Positions 8,487 through 16,744 of a stretch of DNA of 56,002 nucleotides are shown piece by piece (positions within the stretch are counted from its first letter, which is position 1; the number at the start of each line of letters is the position of its first letter). Both the position numbers and the translations under genes were made by a program. The notes beneath the pieces were generated by a model that did no database searches, was not told the DNA's origin, and saw nothing but the letters and a program-made list of their open reading frames with translations. The DNA is from CANHEE01 sp043777755 (GTDB taxonomy: Bacteria; Bacteroidota; Bacteroidia; Chitinophagales; Saprospiraceae): positions 1 to 56,002 of the forward strand of contig JAYWHK010000221.1 in NCBI GenBank assembly GCA_043777755.1, read 5' to 3'.

Positions 8487-8711
8487 TGTAAATTGCAACA
8501 ATAAATATTACATGGCGCAAATTCTATGATTTGTGCTATAAGTCGTTGTGCTAAAATAAACGGGATTTTTTCTTTAAGTCGTTGTGAAAAATAACAACGT
8601 AACTTCCTTTTAGTCAGTCACTTATGTTGTTTTTTGCAACGATAAAAAATTCCGATTATTTTTAAACGCCTACTCATTTTTTAAATTACCAATCAAAAAA
8701 TTAAAAAAATT
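8487..8711 (+). repeat. Intergenic with two TAAGTCGTTGTG direct repeats
   Basis: The dodecamer TAAGTCGTTGTG occurs at 8539-8550 and 8575-8586, 36 bases apart. The second leads into a small hairpin (CGTTGT/ACAACG, 8580-8599). No gene is visible. The role is unknown; it lies between the two DUF3500 genes and could be an operator or terminator. Confidence 0.4.
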
Positions 8712-9785
8712 ATGCTAAAAAAAATCTCAATCCTCATAATCCTCGTAAGTATCTGTATGGTGTTTGCTTGTAAAGACGACAGCGTAATAACGCCAACGCT
8801 TTGTGAAACGCCTTCGGGAACATCAAAAGATTGTAGTAGCTTGAAAGGAATAGCAAAAATTGTTTGCCTTTCTGAAAACCTAAAAGCAGAACTTTGTGCT
8901 GCGCAACAAGCAACGGTTCAGCTCGATTACACAGCAGCAAATGCTAAAAAATGGTCTAATTTACCCGTGACAATGGTCGCTCGTTTGGGTATGCGATTGG
9001 GCGATATGAATGCCAAACAATTAGCGGCAGCGAAAGCACTTTTACAAGAAATCTTAGGCACAAGTGCCAACGAAGGTTTTGCGGAGTACAACCAACTTTT
9101 GGCAGCTGACACTTATCTTTTTAACAATGGAGGCGGTTCGGCTTATGGCGAAGGGCAATATTACATTGCTTTTTTAGGTACACCTTCCATGACGGAAACG
9201 TGGCAAATCCAAACAGGCGGACACCATTTGGCGGTTTCGATTACCTTCAAAAACGGAGCAGTGACAGGTGCAACTCCTTCATTTCGTGCCATTGAGCCGT
9301 TTGATGCTTTTACCAGCAATGGCGCATCTGTTCAGCCAATGCTACAAGAGCAAAAAGCATTTTCAGCGATGCTTTCGGGACTTTCTACAACGGAATTGGC
9401 GAGTGCAAAATTGAGTACTTCTTTTGGCGATATAGTACTGGGTCCTGGAAAAGACGGTCAGTTTCCAACTACAAAACTTGGTGTAAAAGTAGGCACGTTA
9501 GATGCAGCAAAGAAAAAATTGGTACTCGAAGCAATAAAAACCTATGTCAATGATACCAAAGACGATGAAGCGACAAAGATTTTGGCACAATATACCACAG
9601 AATTAGACGACACTTACATCAGTTATACAGGAACAACAGGAATGACAACCAAAGGCGATTATGTCCGCATTGATGGACCAAGCGTTTGGATTGAGTACAA
9701 CTCGCAAGGCGGAATCGTACTTTCGGGACAGCATCCGCACTCGGTTTGGAGAGATAGAAAAGGCGATTACGGTGGAAATTTTTAA
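8712..9785 (+). CDS. DUF3500 family lipoprotein
   Basis: 357 residues, clearly a paralogue of the preceding gene: both share KWSNLP, the GGHH motif, FLGTP, the LGPGKD(N/G)QFP segment and an identical ending HPHSVWRDRKGDY. Here the N-terminus is a lipoprotein signal (MVFAC, C20) instead of a plain signal peptide and there is no T9SS domain, so one copy is a membrane lipoprotein and the other a T9SS-exported protein. GGHH has two rather than three histidines (GGHHLAVS). A 19-bp stem just downstream terminates it against the convergent gene. Confidence 0.9.
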   Translation: MLKKISILIILVSICMVFACKDDSVITPTLCETPSGTSKDCSSLKGIAKIVCLSENLKAELCAAQQATVQLDYTAANAKKWSNLPVTMVARLGMRLGDMNAKQLAAAKALLQEILGTSANEGFAEYNQLLAADTYLFNNGGGSAYGEGQYYIAFLGTPSMTETWQIQTGGHHLAVSITFKNGAVTGATPSFRAIEPFDAFTSNGASVQPMLQEQKAFSAMLSGLSTTELASAKLSTSFGDIVLGPGKDGQFPTTKLGVKVGTLDAAKKKLVLEAIKTYVNDTKDDEATKILAQYTTELDDTYISYTGTTGMTTKGDYVRIDGPSVWIEYNSQGGIVLSGQHPHSVWRDRKGDYGGNF

Positions 9786-9794
9786 AAAGATAAG

Positions 9795-9840
9795 AGTGAA
9801 CGCTATTTTTTCAAACTGTTATGAAAAAATAGCGTTCACT
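9795..9840. terminator. Bidirectional terminator hairpin (19-bp stem)
   Basis: Bases 9795-9813 and 9822-9840 are exact reverse complements around an eight-base loop (AACTGTTA). A T-run is part of the stem on each strand. It lies between the convergent DUF3500 and PD-(D/E)XK-like genes. Confidence 0.8.
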
Positions 9841-9846
9841 AATTAA

Positions 9847-10482
9847 CTATTTGTTTTTCAATATTTTATAAATATTATTTTTTACTTTTCGCAGCATTGC
9901 AATTACTTTTATAATATCATCAGTAGAGGAGTTAATTGCATTGGTTACAGCATATTCTTTGCCTTGTAAGATGACAAAGAACCAGTTTCTTCCTACGACA
10001 TAACAACCGTATAGAGGGAACTCTTCTTTGTTGTTGAATTGAGCAACCAATAACTCCGATAGCAATTGTCCTTTGGGATCAGATGACCCTTTTTTTGTTT
10101 CTTGCTTGTATTCGTGAATGAAAAAAAAAGGAGGAATAGGTTTTTGGTGTCCTTGGGAAATCAAAAAATCTACACGACCGCCCAATTCAATACCATTGAT
10201 TGTTGCAGAGAGTGGCCGATTGGAAAAAACGGTGTAACCGTCAGCGTTGTAATCTACTAAATCAATGATTGGACTAATACCTTGCATTTTGAGTTCGTCT
10301 TCGTTCCAATAGTCAGAAAATTTAAAAAATTTCTCTTTCAAGCGATTGGCACGTTTCATTTCATATTCGTCAAGAGTAGTCGTGGCTGTAAGCCATTCTT
10401 CCAAAAGTTGTGAATTATAATTGCGGTATAATCCAAACTCAATTTCTAAGTCTTGGGTTTCCCAATTTTCAAAATTACGCAT
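9847..10482 (-). CDS. PD-(D/E)XK-like protein, paralogue 1 of 3
   Basis: About 211 residues from the ATG at 10482; a start at 10500 would lie inside the promoter, and the two paralogues align from MRN/MVN. No named family recognised. It shares with the products at 45147 and 45863 the order WNE(D/E)ELKM, G(R/T)VDFLI, FIHEYK, GQLLSE(L/M)L(V/A)AQ and YGCY..GR.WFF. The sequence E, then D in GxVD, then ExK in HEYK, then Q is the order expected of PD-(D/E)XK nucleases, with Q in the position of the helix after the core, so a nuclease-like fold is a reasonable inference. No signal or membrane segment. Compared with the other two copies this one is more diverged. It is convergent with DUF3500 and divergent from hupE-like gene 10537, sharing a short promoter region. 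Confidence 0.6.
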   Translation of the reverse strand: MRNFENWETQDLEIEFGLYRNYNSQLLEEWLTATTTLDEYEMKRANRLKEKFFKFSDYWNEDELKMQGISPIIDLVDYNADGYTVFSNRPLSATINGIELGGRVDFLISQGHQKPIPPFFFIHEYKQETKKGSSDPKGQLLSELLVAQFNNKEEFPLYGCYVVGRNWFFVILQGKEYAVTNAINSSTDDIIKVIAMLRKVKNNIYKILKNK

Positions 10483-10497
10483 GATAAATTTTTTTTG

Positions 10498-10528
10498 CAA
10501 AAATACACTTTTTCTTTAATATTGTCAA
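10498..10528 (-). promoter_or_regulatory. Promoter (TTG-N20-TATTTTTG) of the PD-(D/E)XK-like gene
   Basis: On the minus strand TTG (10526-10528), 20 bases, then TATTTTTG (10498-10505), a good match to the Bacteroidota consensus, fifteen bases upstream of the ATG. The same TATTTTTGCAAAAAAA leader precedes one of the two paralogues and a near copy precedes the other. It overlaps the start region of the divergent HupE-like gene (10537), so the two genes share about 50 bases of control region. Confidence 0.6.
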
Positions 10529-10536
10529 TAAAATAA

Positions 10537-11805
10537 ATGAAACCAATAACTTTAATAAAAATATTATTCTTTTTTTTACCGTTTTTTGCGGTAGCGCATC
10601 AAATGCCAAACACAATTTTATTATTAGACATTGGCGAAAATCAAGTTGTAATGGAAGCGCAAATTCCATTTAGCGACCTGCAATTGGCGATGAATCTTGA
10701 TGCTTCTCAATCTGCCGAACAGCTTTTGAGCAATAATAAAACCGCTATTAGAGCTTATATTTTTAACCATATTAAAGTAAAAAACTGGACGATTGATGTT
10801 GGAGAAATTGCGCTTGCTGATGCAACAAAAGCCGAAAGTGGCGATTACAAAGAACTCGTGGCGAACATAAAATTGTTGCCCGACGTAAAGGAAAATCTAC
10901 GAAACTTTGACTTGTTTTACGATGTTGTTTTGCATCAAGTCATTACACACGAAATCTTAATTTCGATACGAAACGATTGGAAATCAGGAATTTATGGCGA
11001 AAATACAGCACAAATCGGTGTTATAAGTTTGGATATTCCAAGTAATACAATCAAACCTTTTTCTGTCAATTGTGGCGAAGGAAGCAACTGGAAAGGTTTT
11101 ATCGCAATCTTCAAATTGGGTATTTCTCACATCGCCGAAGGCACTGATCACTTATTGTTTTTACTCGTTTTACTATTGCCAGCACCGCTTTTGGTGGATA
11201 GAAAACGTTGGACAGATTATGGTGGCTTGAAATATAGTTTTTGGAAATTGCTGCGTATTATTACCGCTTTTACCGTTGGTCATTCCGTTACATTATTGTT
11301 AGGCACGTTGGGTTGGATTCCATTTTCGAGTCGTTGGATAGAAATCACGATTGCATTTTCGATTTTTATTTCAGCCGTTCATGCTATTTTTCCTATTTTT
11401 TACAAAAAAGAAATATACATCGCCGCAGGTTTTGGTTTGATTCACGGCTTGGCATTTTCGGATACGCTTTCCAATATGCCGCTTTCAGCTTCGCAAATGG
11501 CGTTGAGTATTTTAGGATTCAACCTCGGTATTGAAGCCATGCAATTGTTTGTAATGCTACTGGTACTGCCTTTTTTATTGATTATTTGTAGTAAATCATT
11601 GCTTGTTTATAAGATTTTTAGGATAATTTTTTCGATTTTAGCGATGATTGCCGCAGCCGCTTGGATACACGAGCGTTTTACAGAAAGTGCAAATCCTATT
11701 GCTGTTTTATTGGAAAAAATACCTCAATATGCACATTTTTTGTTGATAGAAATTGCGATTTTGGCAATGGGAACTTGGTATGTAAATCGGAAAAAATTGA
11801 CATAA
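10537..11805 (+). CDS. HupE/UreJ-family membrane protein
   Basis: 422 residues. A signal peptide (ILFFFLPFFAVAHQMP) is followed by a beta-rich periplasmic region (residues 20-190) and then about six membrane segments. The family motif HIAEGTDHLLFLL begins the membrane part, with HSVTLLL and GLIHGLAFS in later helices; the His/Asp/Glu residues in these are the ones thought to bind metal in HupE/UreJ nickel permeases. This long form with a periplasmic N-terminal domain is common in Bacteroidota. The actual metal cannot be told from sequence. A TonB-dependent receptor follows after 60 bases on the same strand, suggesting an outer-to-inner membrane import pair. Confidence 0.85.
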   Translation: MKPITLIKILFFFLPFFAVAHQMPNTILLLDIGENQVVMEAQIPFSDLQLAMNLDASQSAEQLLSNNKTAIRAYIFNHIKVKNWTIDVGEIALADATKAESGDYKELVANIKLLPDVKENLRNFDLFYDVVLHQVITHEILISIRNDWKSGIYGENTAQIGVISLDIPSNTIKPFSVNCGEGSNWKGFIAIFKLGISHIAEGTDHLLFLLVLLLPAPLLVDRKRWTDYGGLKYSFWKLLRIITAFTVGHSVTLLLGTLGWIPFSSRWIEITIAFSIFISAVHAIFPIFYKKEIYIAAGFGLIHGLAFSDTLSNMPLSASQMALSILGFNLGIEAMQLFVMLLVLPFLLIICSKSLLVYKIFRIIFSILAMIAAAAWIHERFTESANPIAVLLEKIPQYAHFLLIEIAILAMGTWYVNRKKLT

Positions 11806-11865
11806 TCAAAAATCCAAATACCTTTTTTGAAACGTATATAAAAGTACAAAAAATGAATTTTAGAT

Positions 11866-14160
11866 ATGAAAAAAACACTACTACTTACATTTCTTTTTCT
11901 TAGTACTTTTTTATTGGCAAACGATGAAAAAACTACTCAGATAAAAGGCATTATCAAAGATAATATTGTAGAAATGCCCATTCAAGGTGTTCTTATTTTA
12001 CTTGAAAACAGCGAAAAACAAGCAACATCAGATAAAAATGGTGTTTTTTACTTTCCTAATCTAAAGGTTGGTGAACGCTATACATTGATTTTGCAAAAAG
12101 AAGGCTTTAAACAAAAAGAAGTCAGCATTAACGTAAAAACCCAAGTAGAAACGGAGGTAGAACTCACGCTTTCTATTGATGGTTTTGACCTCGATAATGT
12201 TGTGGTAAAAGCTGAAAAAAGTATTTCGGCAGCTTCCTCAAAAATCCTAAACACCTTAGATTTTGAGCTTCGACCACGAAATTCTGCACAAGATATGTTA
12301 AAAATTGTGCCTGGCTTGTTCATTGCGCAGCACGCTGGCGGTGGCAAAGCCGAGCAAATATTTCTTCGTGGTTTTGATTGCGATCATGGAACAGATGTGG
12401 CTAGTTTTGTGGACGGAATCCCTGTCAATATGCCTTCGCACGGTCACGGACAAGGATATTTGGATTTGCATTTTCTTACACCCGAAGCGGTCAAAAATGT
12501 AGAGATTCAAAAAGGAACTTATTTTGCAGAACAAGGCGATTTCGCTACAGCTGGTGCAATTTCTTTCAAAACGTTGGATAAATTGGAGCGCAATATAGCT
12601 CAAATTGATGTTGCAAGTACACCAAGTCAGCGTTTTTTGTCCTCTTCCCGAGCTTTATTGGCTTATGAATTGCCTTTTAAAAACAATAAAATCAATTCTT
12701 ATTTTATTGGAGAAAGTATTTTTGCTAAAGGCTATTTCAACGAACCTCAAAATTTTATACGACACAATTTGATGTCGAAAACGGTTTTTAAACCCAATCA
12801 AAACACCAAAATCGCTTTGCTGCTAACGACTTTCAAATCCACTTGGGATGCTTCTGGACAAATTCCAGAACGTGCCATTACAGCAAAACTTATTGACCGT
12901 TTTGGATATATTGACAACAGTGAAGGCGGCAATACTGGACGGCAAAATGCTTCCTTGACTTTTACAAAAATTATTGATAATCAACAATTTGAAAGCCAAA
13001 TATATTATTCAAAATACGATTTTCAATTGTTTTCAAATTTTACTTTTTTTCTCCGTGACAGCATCAATGGCGACGAAATCGAGCAAATCGACAATCGGCA
13101 AATCGTCGGTTGGAACTCAAAATATGCCTTTGAAAAAGGAAAAAACTATATTACTTTTGGTGCAAATTTGCGAGCTGATTTTATAGAAAATCAATTGTCT
13201 AATGCGGTACGGAGAAGTCGTTTAGATGATGTTGCCAAAGCAAAAATCAATCAGCAAAATATAGCCATTTATGTCAAAGACGAAATCGCTTTGACCCCAA
13301 AATTTCGAGCAGAAATCGGGCTTAGAAACCAATTGATGTTGTTTGATGTAAGTGATAAATTGCCTTATGACGCAACAAGAGAAAATTATTCGGGTAAAAA
13401 TTATCAATATGCTTTTTTGCCAAAAATAAACTTAAACTACTCATTATCAAATAGATATAAAATATTTTTTAATATTGGAAAAGGTTTTCACAGCAATGAT
13501 GCACGCTCGGTTGTACAAGATAAAACCAATCACGTATTGCCCGCAGCTTGGGGTTCAGAACTTGGTTTATCGCTACGACCAAGTTCAAAACTATTGATAA
13601 ATATCGCTTTTTGGACATTGAATCTTGACAACGAATTGGTTTTTATTGGCGACGAAGGAACGACAGAAAACAACGGTGCATCTCGTCGTTTTGGAATAGA
13701 TATGAGTACACGCTGGAAAATCAGCGAGCAATTTTCAGCAAATGTTGATGTAAATTTGAGCAATAGTATTTTGATTGAAAAAGCGTTTGGAAAGCGTTTG
13801 AAAGAAGATTATTTGATTCCGCTTGCGCCACGGGCTACCGCCACGGGTGGCTTGCTGTATCGCAGCCCATTTGGATTGGAAAGCAGCTTGCAAGTTCGTC
13901 ATATCTCGGCTCGACCTGCCAATGAAGCCAATACTGTCATCGCAAAAGGTTATACTATTTTTGATTTTAATGTAAATTATTTTTATAAGAAAAATAAAAT
14001 TTCATTAAGCGTTGAAAATTTATTGAATACAAATTGGAATGAAGCTCAGTTTGATACAGAAAGTTACTTGACAAATTTTGATAAAATGCCCGTGAGTGAA
14101 TTGCATTTTACGCCTGGTTCTCCATTGTCTTTAAAAATTGGATACACGAGAAACTTCTAA
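11866..14160 (+). CDS. TonB-dependent receptor, likely paired with the HupE/UreJ protein
   Basis: 764 residues. Signal peptide (LLLTFLFLSTFLLA), a carboxypeptidase-regulatory-like domain (residues about 27-115, KGIIKDNIVEMPIQGVLI), a plug with LRGFDCDHGTDVASFVDGIP and AGAISF, and a 22-strand barrel ending in an aromatic residue (SLKIGYTRNF). The plug contains an unusual His-rich stretch, MPSHGHGQGYLDLHF, compatible with metal or metal-complex recognition (inference). It lies 60 bases after the HupE-like gene. No SusD partner is seen, so a polysaccharide role is less likely. Confidence 0.9.
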   Translation: MKKTLLLTFLFLSTFLLANDEKTTQIKGIIKDNIVEMPIQGVLILLENSEKQATSDKNGVFYFPNLKVGERYTLILQKEGFKQKEVSINVKTQVETEVELTLSIDGFDLDNVVVKAEKSISAASSKILNTLDFELRPRNSAQDMLKIVPGLFIAQHAGGGKAEQIFLRGFDCDHGTDVASFVDGIPVNMPSHGHGQGYLDLHFLTPEAVKNVEIQKGTYFAEQGDFATAGAISFKTLDKLERNIAQIDVASTPSQRFLSSSRALLAYELPFKNNKINSYFIGESIFAKGYFNEPQNFIRHNLMSKTVFKPNQNTKIALLLTTFKSTWDASGQIPERAITAKLIDRFGYIDNSEGGNTGRQNASLTFTKIIDNQQFESQIYYSKYDFQLFSNFTFFLRDSINGDEIEQIDNRQIVGWNSKYAFEKGKNYITFGANLRADFIENQLSNAVRRSRLDDVAKAKINQQNIAIYVKDEIALTPKFRAEIGLRNQLMLFDVSDKLPYDATRENYSGKNYQYAFLPKINLNYSLSNRYKIFFNIGKGFHSNDARSVVQDKTNHVLPAAWGSELGLSLRPSSKLLINIAFWTLNLDNELVFIGDEGTTENNGASRRFGIDMSTRWKISEQFSANVDVNLSNSILIEKAFGKRLKEDYLIPLAPRATATGGLLYRSPFGLESSLQVRHISARPANEANTVIAKGYTIFDFNVNYFYKKNKISLSVENLLNTNWNEAQFDTESYLTNFDKMPVSELHFTPGSPLSLKIGYTRNF

Positions 14161-14361
14161 AAAACCAGTTAAATTAGTATTGTTAAAAAAACGAAAATAA
14201 TTATGTTACTTTTATAAACTAAGTACGTCTTTAATACACCTTGATTAAATTTTTTTATTTGATATGTCACTAAATAATTAAATTACATTATATATTGACT
14301 ATCTACCTCAAAAAATATAAAACATAATTTTTCATTTTATTAAAAACAAGTAACAATTATT

Positions 14362-15336
14362 ATGAGAAAACTTACTTTTCTTATTGCTGGTGCAACAATG
14401 CTTTTACAAGGAGCAATTAATGCTCAAACTCATTCACAAGACGTACCATTTAGCGACCTGCCTGCCAATCACGAGTATGGCAAGTGCTACGCAAAATGTC
14501 ATATTCCTGACCAATACGAAACGGTAAATGTTTCGGTTTTGGTAAAGCCTTCTTACAAGCAAATTGTAAAAGTACCAGCAGAATATGATACTAAAAGCGA
14601 GCAAATCTTGGTTCGTGAAAGTTCTATTTCCTACAAAAATATCCCTGCCACTTACAAAAGTGTAACGGAACAGATTGTTGAAGAGGCTGAACGTACTGAA
14701 ATCAAAACAGTACCCGCACAATACCGCACCGCTTCTCGTCAGATTTTAGTAACAGAAGCACACGGAGAATGGGTAAAAAAACAGAAAGCACCTAACTGTT
14801 TTTCTAAAAACCCTGAGGATTGCTATGTAGTCTGTTTTGAAGAAGTTCCTGCAAAGTACCGTACGGAAACTTATCAAGAAGAGGTAACGCCAGCTCGTAC
14901 AGAACAAATCACTATTCCTGCTCGATTTACGACTATCACCAAAAGAGTCGTTGATCAGCCAGCTCGTACAGAACAAATCACTATTCCTGCGGAATACAGA
15001 ACTATAAACCGTCGAGTAGTAGTTCAGCCAGCCAGTGCAAGTGAAGTTGTTGTAGAAGCTGTCTACAAAACGGTACAAGAAAAACGTTTAGTAAAACAAG
15101 GAGGATATTCTGTTTGGACGGAGATTCTTTGTAGTAGTAAAACAACAACGCCTAATATCTCAAGAATACAACAATCTTTGAAAGATAAGGGATTGTATGA
15201 TGGGCCAGTTGATGGTGTTTTGGGTGTGAAAACACAAACTGCTTTGAAGCAATACCAAATTAACAATAATCTCCCTGCGGGTAACTTGAATATGGAAACA
15301 CTTAATTCTTTAGGTGTAAATACATTAGGAGAGTAA
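14362..15336 (+). CDS. Repeat protein with C-terminal peptidoglycan-binding domain
   Basis: 324 residues with a signal peptide (LIAGATMLLQGAINAQ). Residues about 55-245 hold seven or eight copies of a roughly 20-23-residue repeat with consensus (V/I)PA.Y.T...Q(I/V)(L/V)V..A, for example VPAEYDTKSEQILVRESS, IPATYKSVTEQIVEEAER, VPAKYRTETYQEEVTPAR and IPAEYRTINRRVVVQPAS. The C-terminal 60 residues (ISRIQQSLKDKGLYDGPVDG, GVKTQTALKQYQ) are a PG_binding_1 fold. It probably sits at the cell wall or outer membrane with the repeats exposed in the periplasm. A Cys-rich segment (KCYAKCH; NCFSKNPEDCYVVC) breaks the repeat run. Nothing else is known to me about the repeat unit. The gene stands alone, with a terminator hairpin downstream. 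Confidence 0.85.
   Translation: MRKLTFLIAGATMLLQGAINAQTHSQDVPFSDLPANHEYGKCYAKCHIPDQYETVNVSVLVKPSYKQIVKVPAEYDTKSEQILVRESSISYKNIPATYKSVTEQIVEEAERTEIKTVPAQYRTASRQILVTEAHGEWVKKQKAPNCFSKNPEDCYVVCFEEVPAKYRTETYQEEVTPARTEQITIPARFTTITKRVVDQPARTEQITIPAEYRTINRRVVVQPASASEVVVEAVYKTVQEKRLVKQGGYSVWTEILCSSKTTTPNISRIQQSLKDKGLYDGPVDGVLGVKTQTALKQYQINNNLPAGNLNMETLNSLGVNTLGE
14890..14990 (+). repeat. 32-bp direct repeats inside the repeat-protein gene
   Basis: The 32 bases at 14890-14921 recur exactly at 14959-14990, a 69-base (23-codon) period. Exact identity in an otherwise diverged array points to recent unequal exchange or gene conversion between repeat units. Confidence 0.85.
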
Positions 15337-15399
15337 ATCTCCTTTTCAAGATTTCCTATACTGCAACGCAAAGTTTAAAAGAAGCAAATCAAAAACGAT

Positions 15400-15447
15400 A
15401 ACAGCCAAACGCCATGCAAATACATGGTGTTTGGCTGTTGTTTTTTA
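15400..15447. terminator. Bidirectional terminator hairpin (17-bp stem)
   Basis: 15400-15416 pairs with 15423-15439 with a single G-T pair, loop CAAATA, followed by GTTTTTTATT on the plus strand and by TATCGTTTTT on the minus strand. It lies between the convergent repeat-protein and signal peptidase genes and serves both. Confidence 0.85.
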
Positions 15448-15450
15448 TTC

Positions 15451-16023
15451 TTACCTCATTTTTCCAAAAATAAACTTCTCCGCCACTACGCCCCATTGTC
15501 GAGAATCATAAGATTCAGAAGGGTTATCACCCAACATAAAATAATAATTCTGCTGAAAAGTATAAGTGCTTTTGACTTCACCATTGATGTAAAGTTGTGC
15601 GCCAATAATGCCTATTTGTCCATCTTCGGATTGCTCGATTAAAGGCTTGTAAAAACGCATATTTTTTAAATCAATGTCAATCGTCAATCCTTTTTTAGGA
15701 ATTACAAAAAACTGATTGTCAGCGATTTGTATTGATTTTTCTTTTAAAAAATATTCTTTTTTTTCATCTAATAGCAACGTATCCAAAGGCAATCCTACGC
15801 AGCGTTTGATAAGTTTCTCTTCTAAATTCTGAGGCAGTCGAAATGCTAAAATATCATTTTTTTCAATGCTGAAAAAACACTTTTGTACCAAAATTTTTTT
15901 GCCTATCTCCAAAGTTGGCAGCATCGAAGCCGTCGGAACTGTGTAAATATCTGCAACAAATTTTTTTATAAAAATAGAAAAAAAAAGTAAAAAAATAAAG
16001 ATTAAAATTGTGTTTTTTGACAT
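15451..16023 (-). CDS. lepB: Signal peptidase I
   Basis: 190 residues. One N-terminal membrane anchor (ILIFIFLLFFSIFIKKF) followed by the S26 catalytic core: S33 in TASMLPTL, K73 in LIKRCVGLP, and the C-terminal box MLGDNPSESYDSRQWG. It cleaves signal peptides of secreted proteins at the outer face of the inner membrane, which suits a genome rich in exported proteins. It is shorter than the large two-domain forms often found in this phylum, so it may be one of several copies. The RluA-type gene is nine bases upstream on the same strand, so the two are probably cotranscribed. Confidence 0.93.
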   Translation of the reverse strand: MSKNTILIFIFLLFFSIFIKKFVADIYTVPTASMLPTLEIGKKILVQKCFFSIEKNDILAFRLPQNLEEKLIKRCVGLPLDTLLLDEKKEYFLKEKSIQIADNQFFVIPKKGLTIDIDLKNMRFYKPLIEQSEDGQIGIIGAQLYINGEVKSTYTFQQNYYFMLGDNPSESYDSRQWGVVAEKFIFGKMR

Positions 16024-16032
16024 AAATAAAAA

Positions 16033-16737
16033 TTACTCGATTAATTTTCCCACTTTTTTCCAAAGATGGCTGTTCGGAAAACCCGCCTCGATTCTGATAT
16101 GTTCCTTTTTGATGGGATGTTCAAAATCAATTTTGCGGCAATGTAAGTAAATCATACGGTCATTTTCCGCTTTTTCCTTTGAACCGTATTTCAAGTCACC
16201 AACGATGGGCCAACCCATTTTGGACAATTGCACACGAATCTGATGCTGACGACCAGTATGAGGATTTATTTTCAATAAAAAATAACCGTCCAAGTCGCCT
16301 TTTAGTTCGTAATCCAAAGTAGAAAGTTTAGAGCCTTCATTGCGTTTGCTTTGCTCATCGTAAGCATAGACAACATTTTTCATATTGTCTTTCAAAAGAT
16401 AATGCTGCAACTTACCGTCCAAAGGTTCGGGGCGCATACGGGTAATACAGTAATACGTTTTGCCGATTTTTTGGTCAGCAAAAAGTTTGTTCATACGCTC
16501 CAATGCCTTTGTGGTACGTGCAAAAATCGTCACGCCACTTGTCGGTCTATCCAAACGGTGAATAATGCCAAGAAAGACGTCACCAGGTTTTTTATATTTT
16601 TCTTTGATGTATAACTTGACGACATCCGCTAAAATATCGTCGCCTGTCGCATCTTTTTGAGCGAGTGCGCCAGGAGGTTTGTTCACCGCAATGAGGTGAT
16701 TGTCTTCATAGACTACTTGTAATTCTCTTACTGTCAT
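16033..16737 (-). CDS. RluA-family RNA pseudouridine synthase
   Basis: 234 residues with the RluA catalytic motif HRLDRPTSG (D63 the nucleophile), and the C-terminal HTGRQHQIRVQL and GDLKYG. It lacks the N-terminal S4 domain of RluD, so the short RluA/TruC class fits. Target uridine (23S rRNA or tRNA) cannot be told from the sequence. It is encoded between the type IIB restriction-modification specificity gene (seven bases upstream) and lepB, so it may be read through from the restriction operon. Confidence 0.93.
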   Translation of the reverse strand: MTVRELQVVYEDNHLIAVNKPPGALAQKDATGDDILADVVKLYIKEKYKKPGDVFLGIIHRLDRPTSGVTIFARTTKALERMNKLFADQKIGKTYYCITRMRPEPLDGKLQHYLLKDNMKNVVYAYDEQSKRNEGSKLSTLDYELKGDLDGYFLLKINPHTGRQHQIRVQLSKMGWPIVGDLKYGSKEKAENDRMIYLHCRKIDFEHPIKKEHIRIEAGFPNSHLWKKVGKLIE

Positions 16738-16744
16738 AATTATT

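Noticed and set aside
8539..8599. TAAGTCGTTGTG repeats as a small mobile element
   Set aside because: Only two 12-base direct copies without inverted ends or duplications.
11866..14160. SusC of a polysaccharide utilisation locus
   Set aside because: No SusD-like lipoprotein or glycan enzyme follows; the partner is a HupE/UreJ-like membrane protein.
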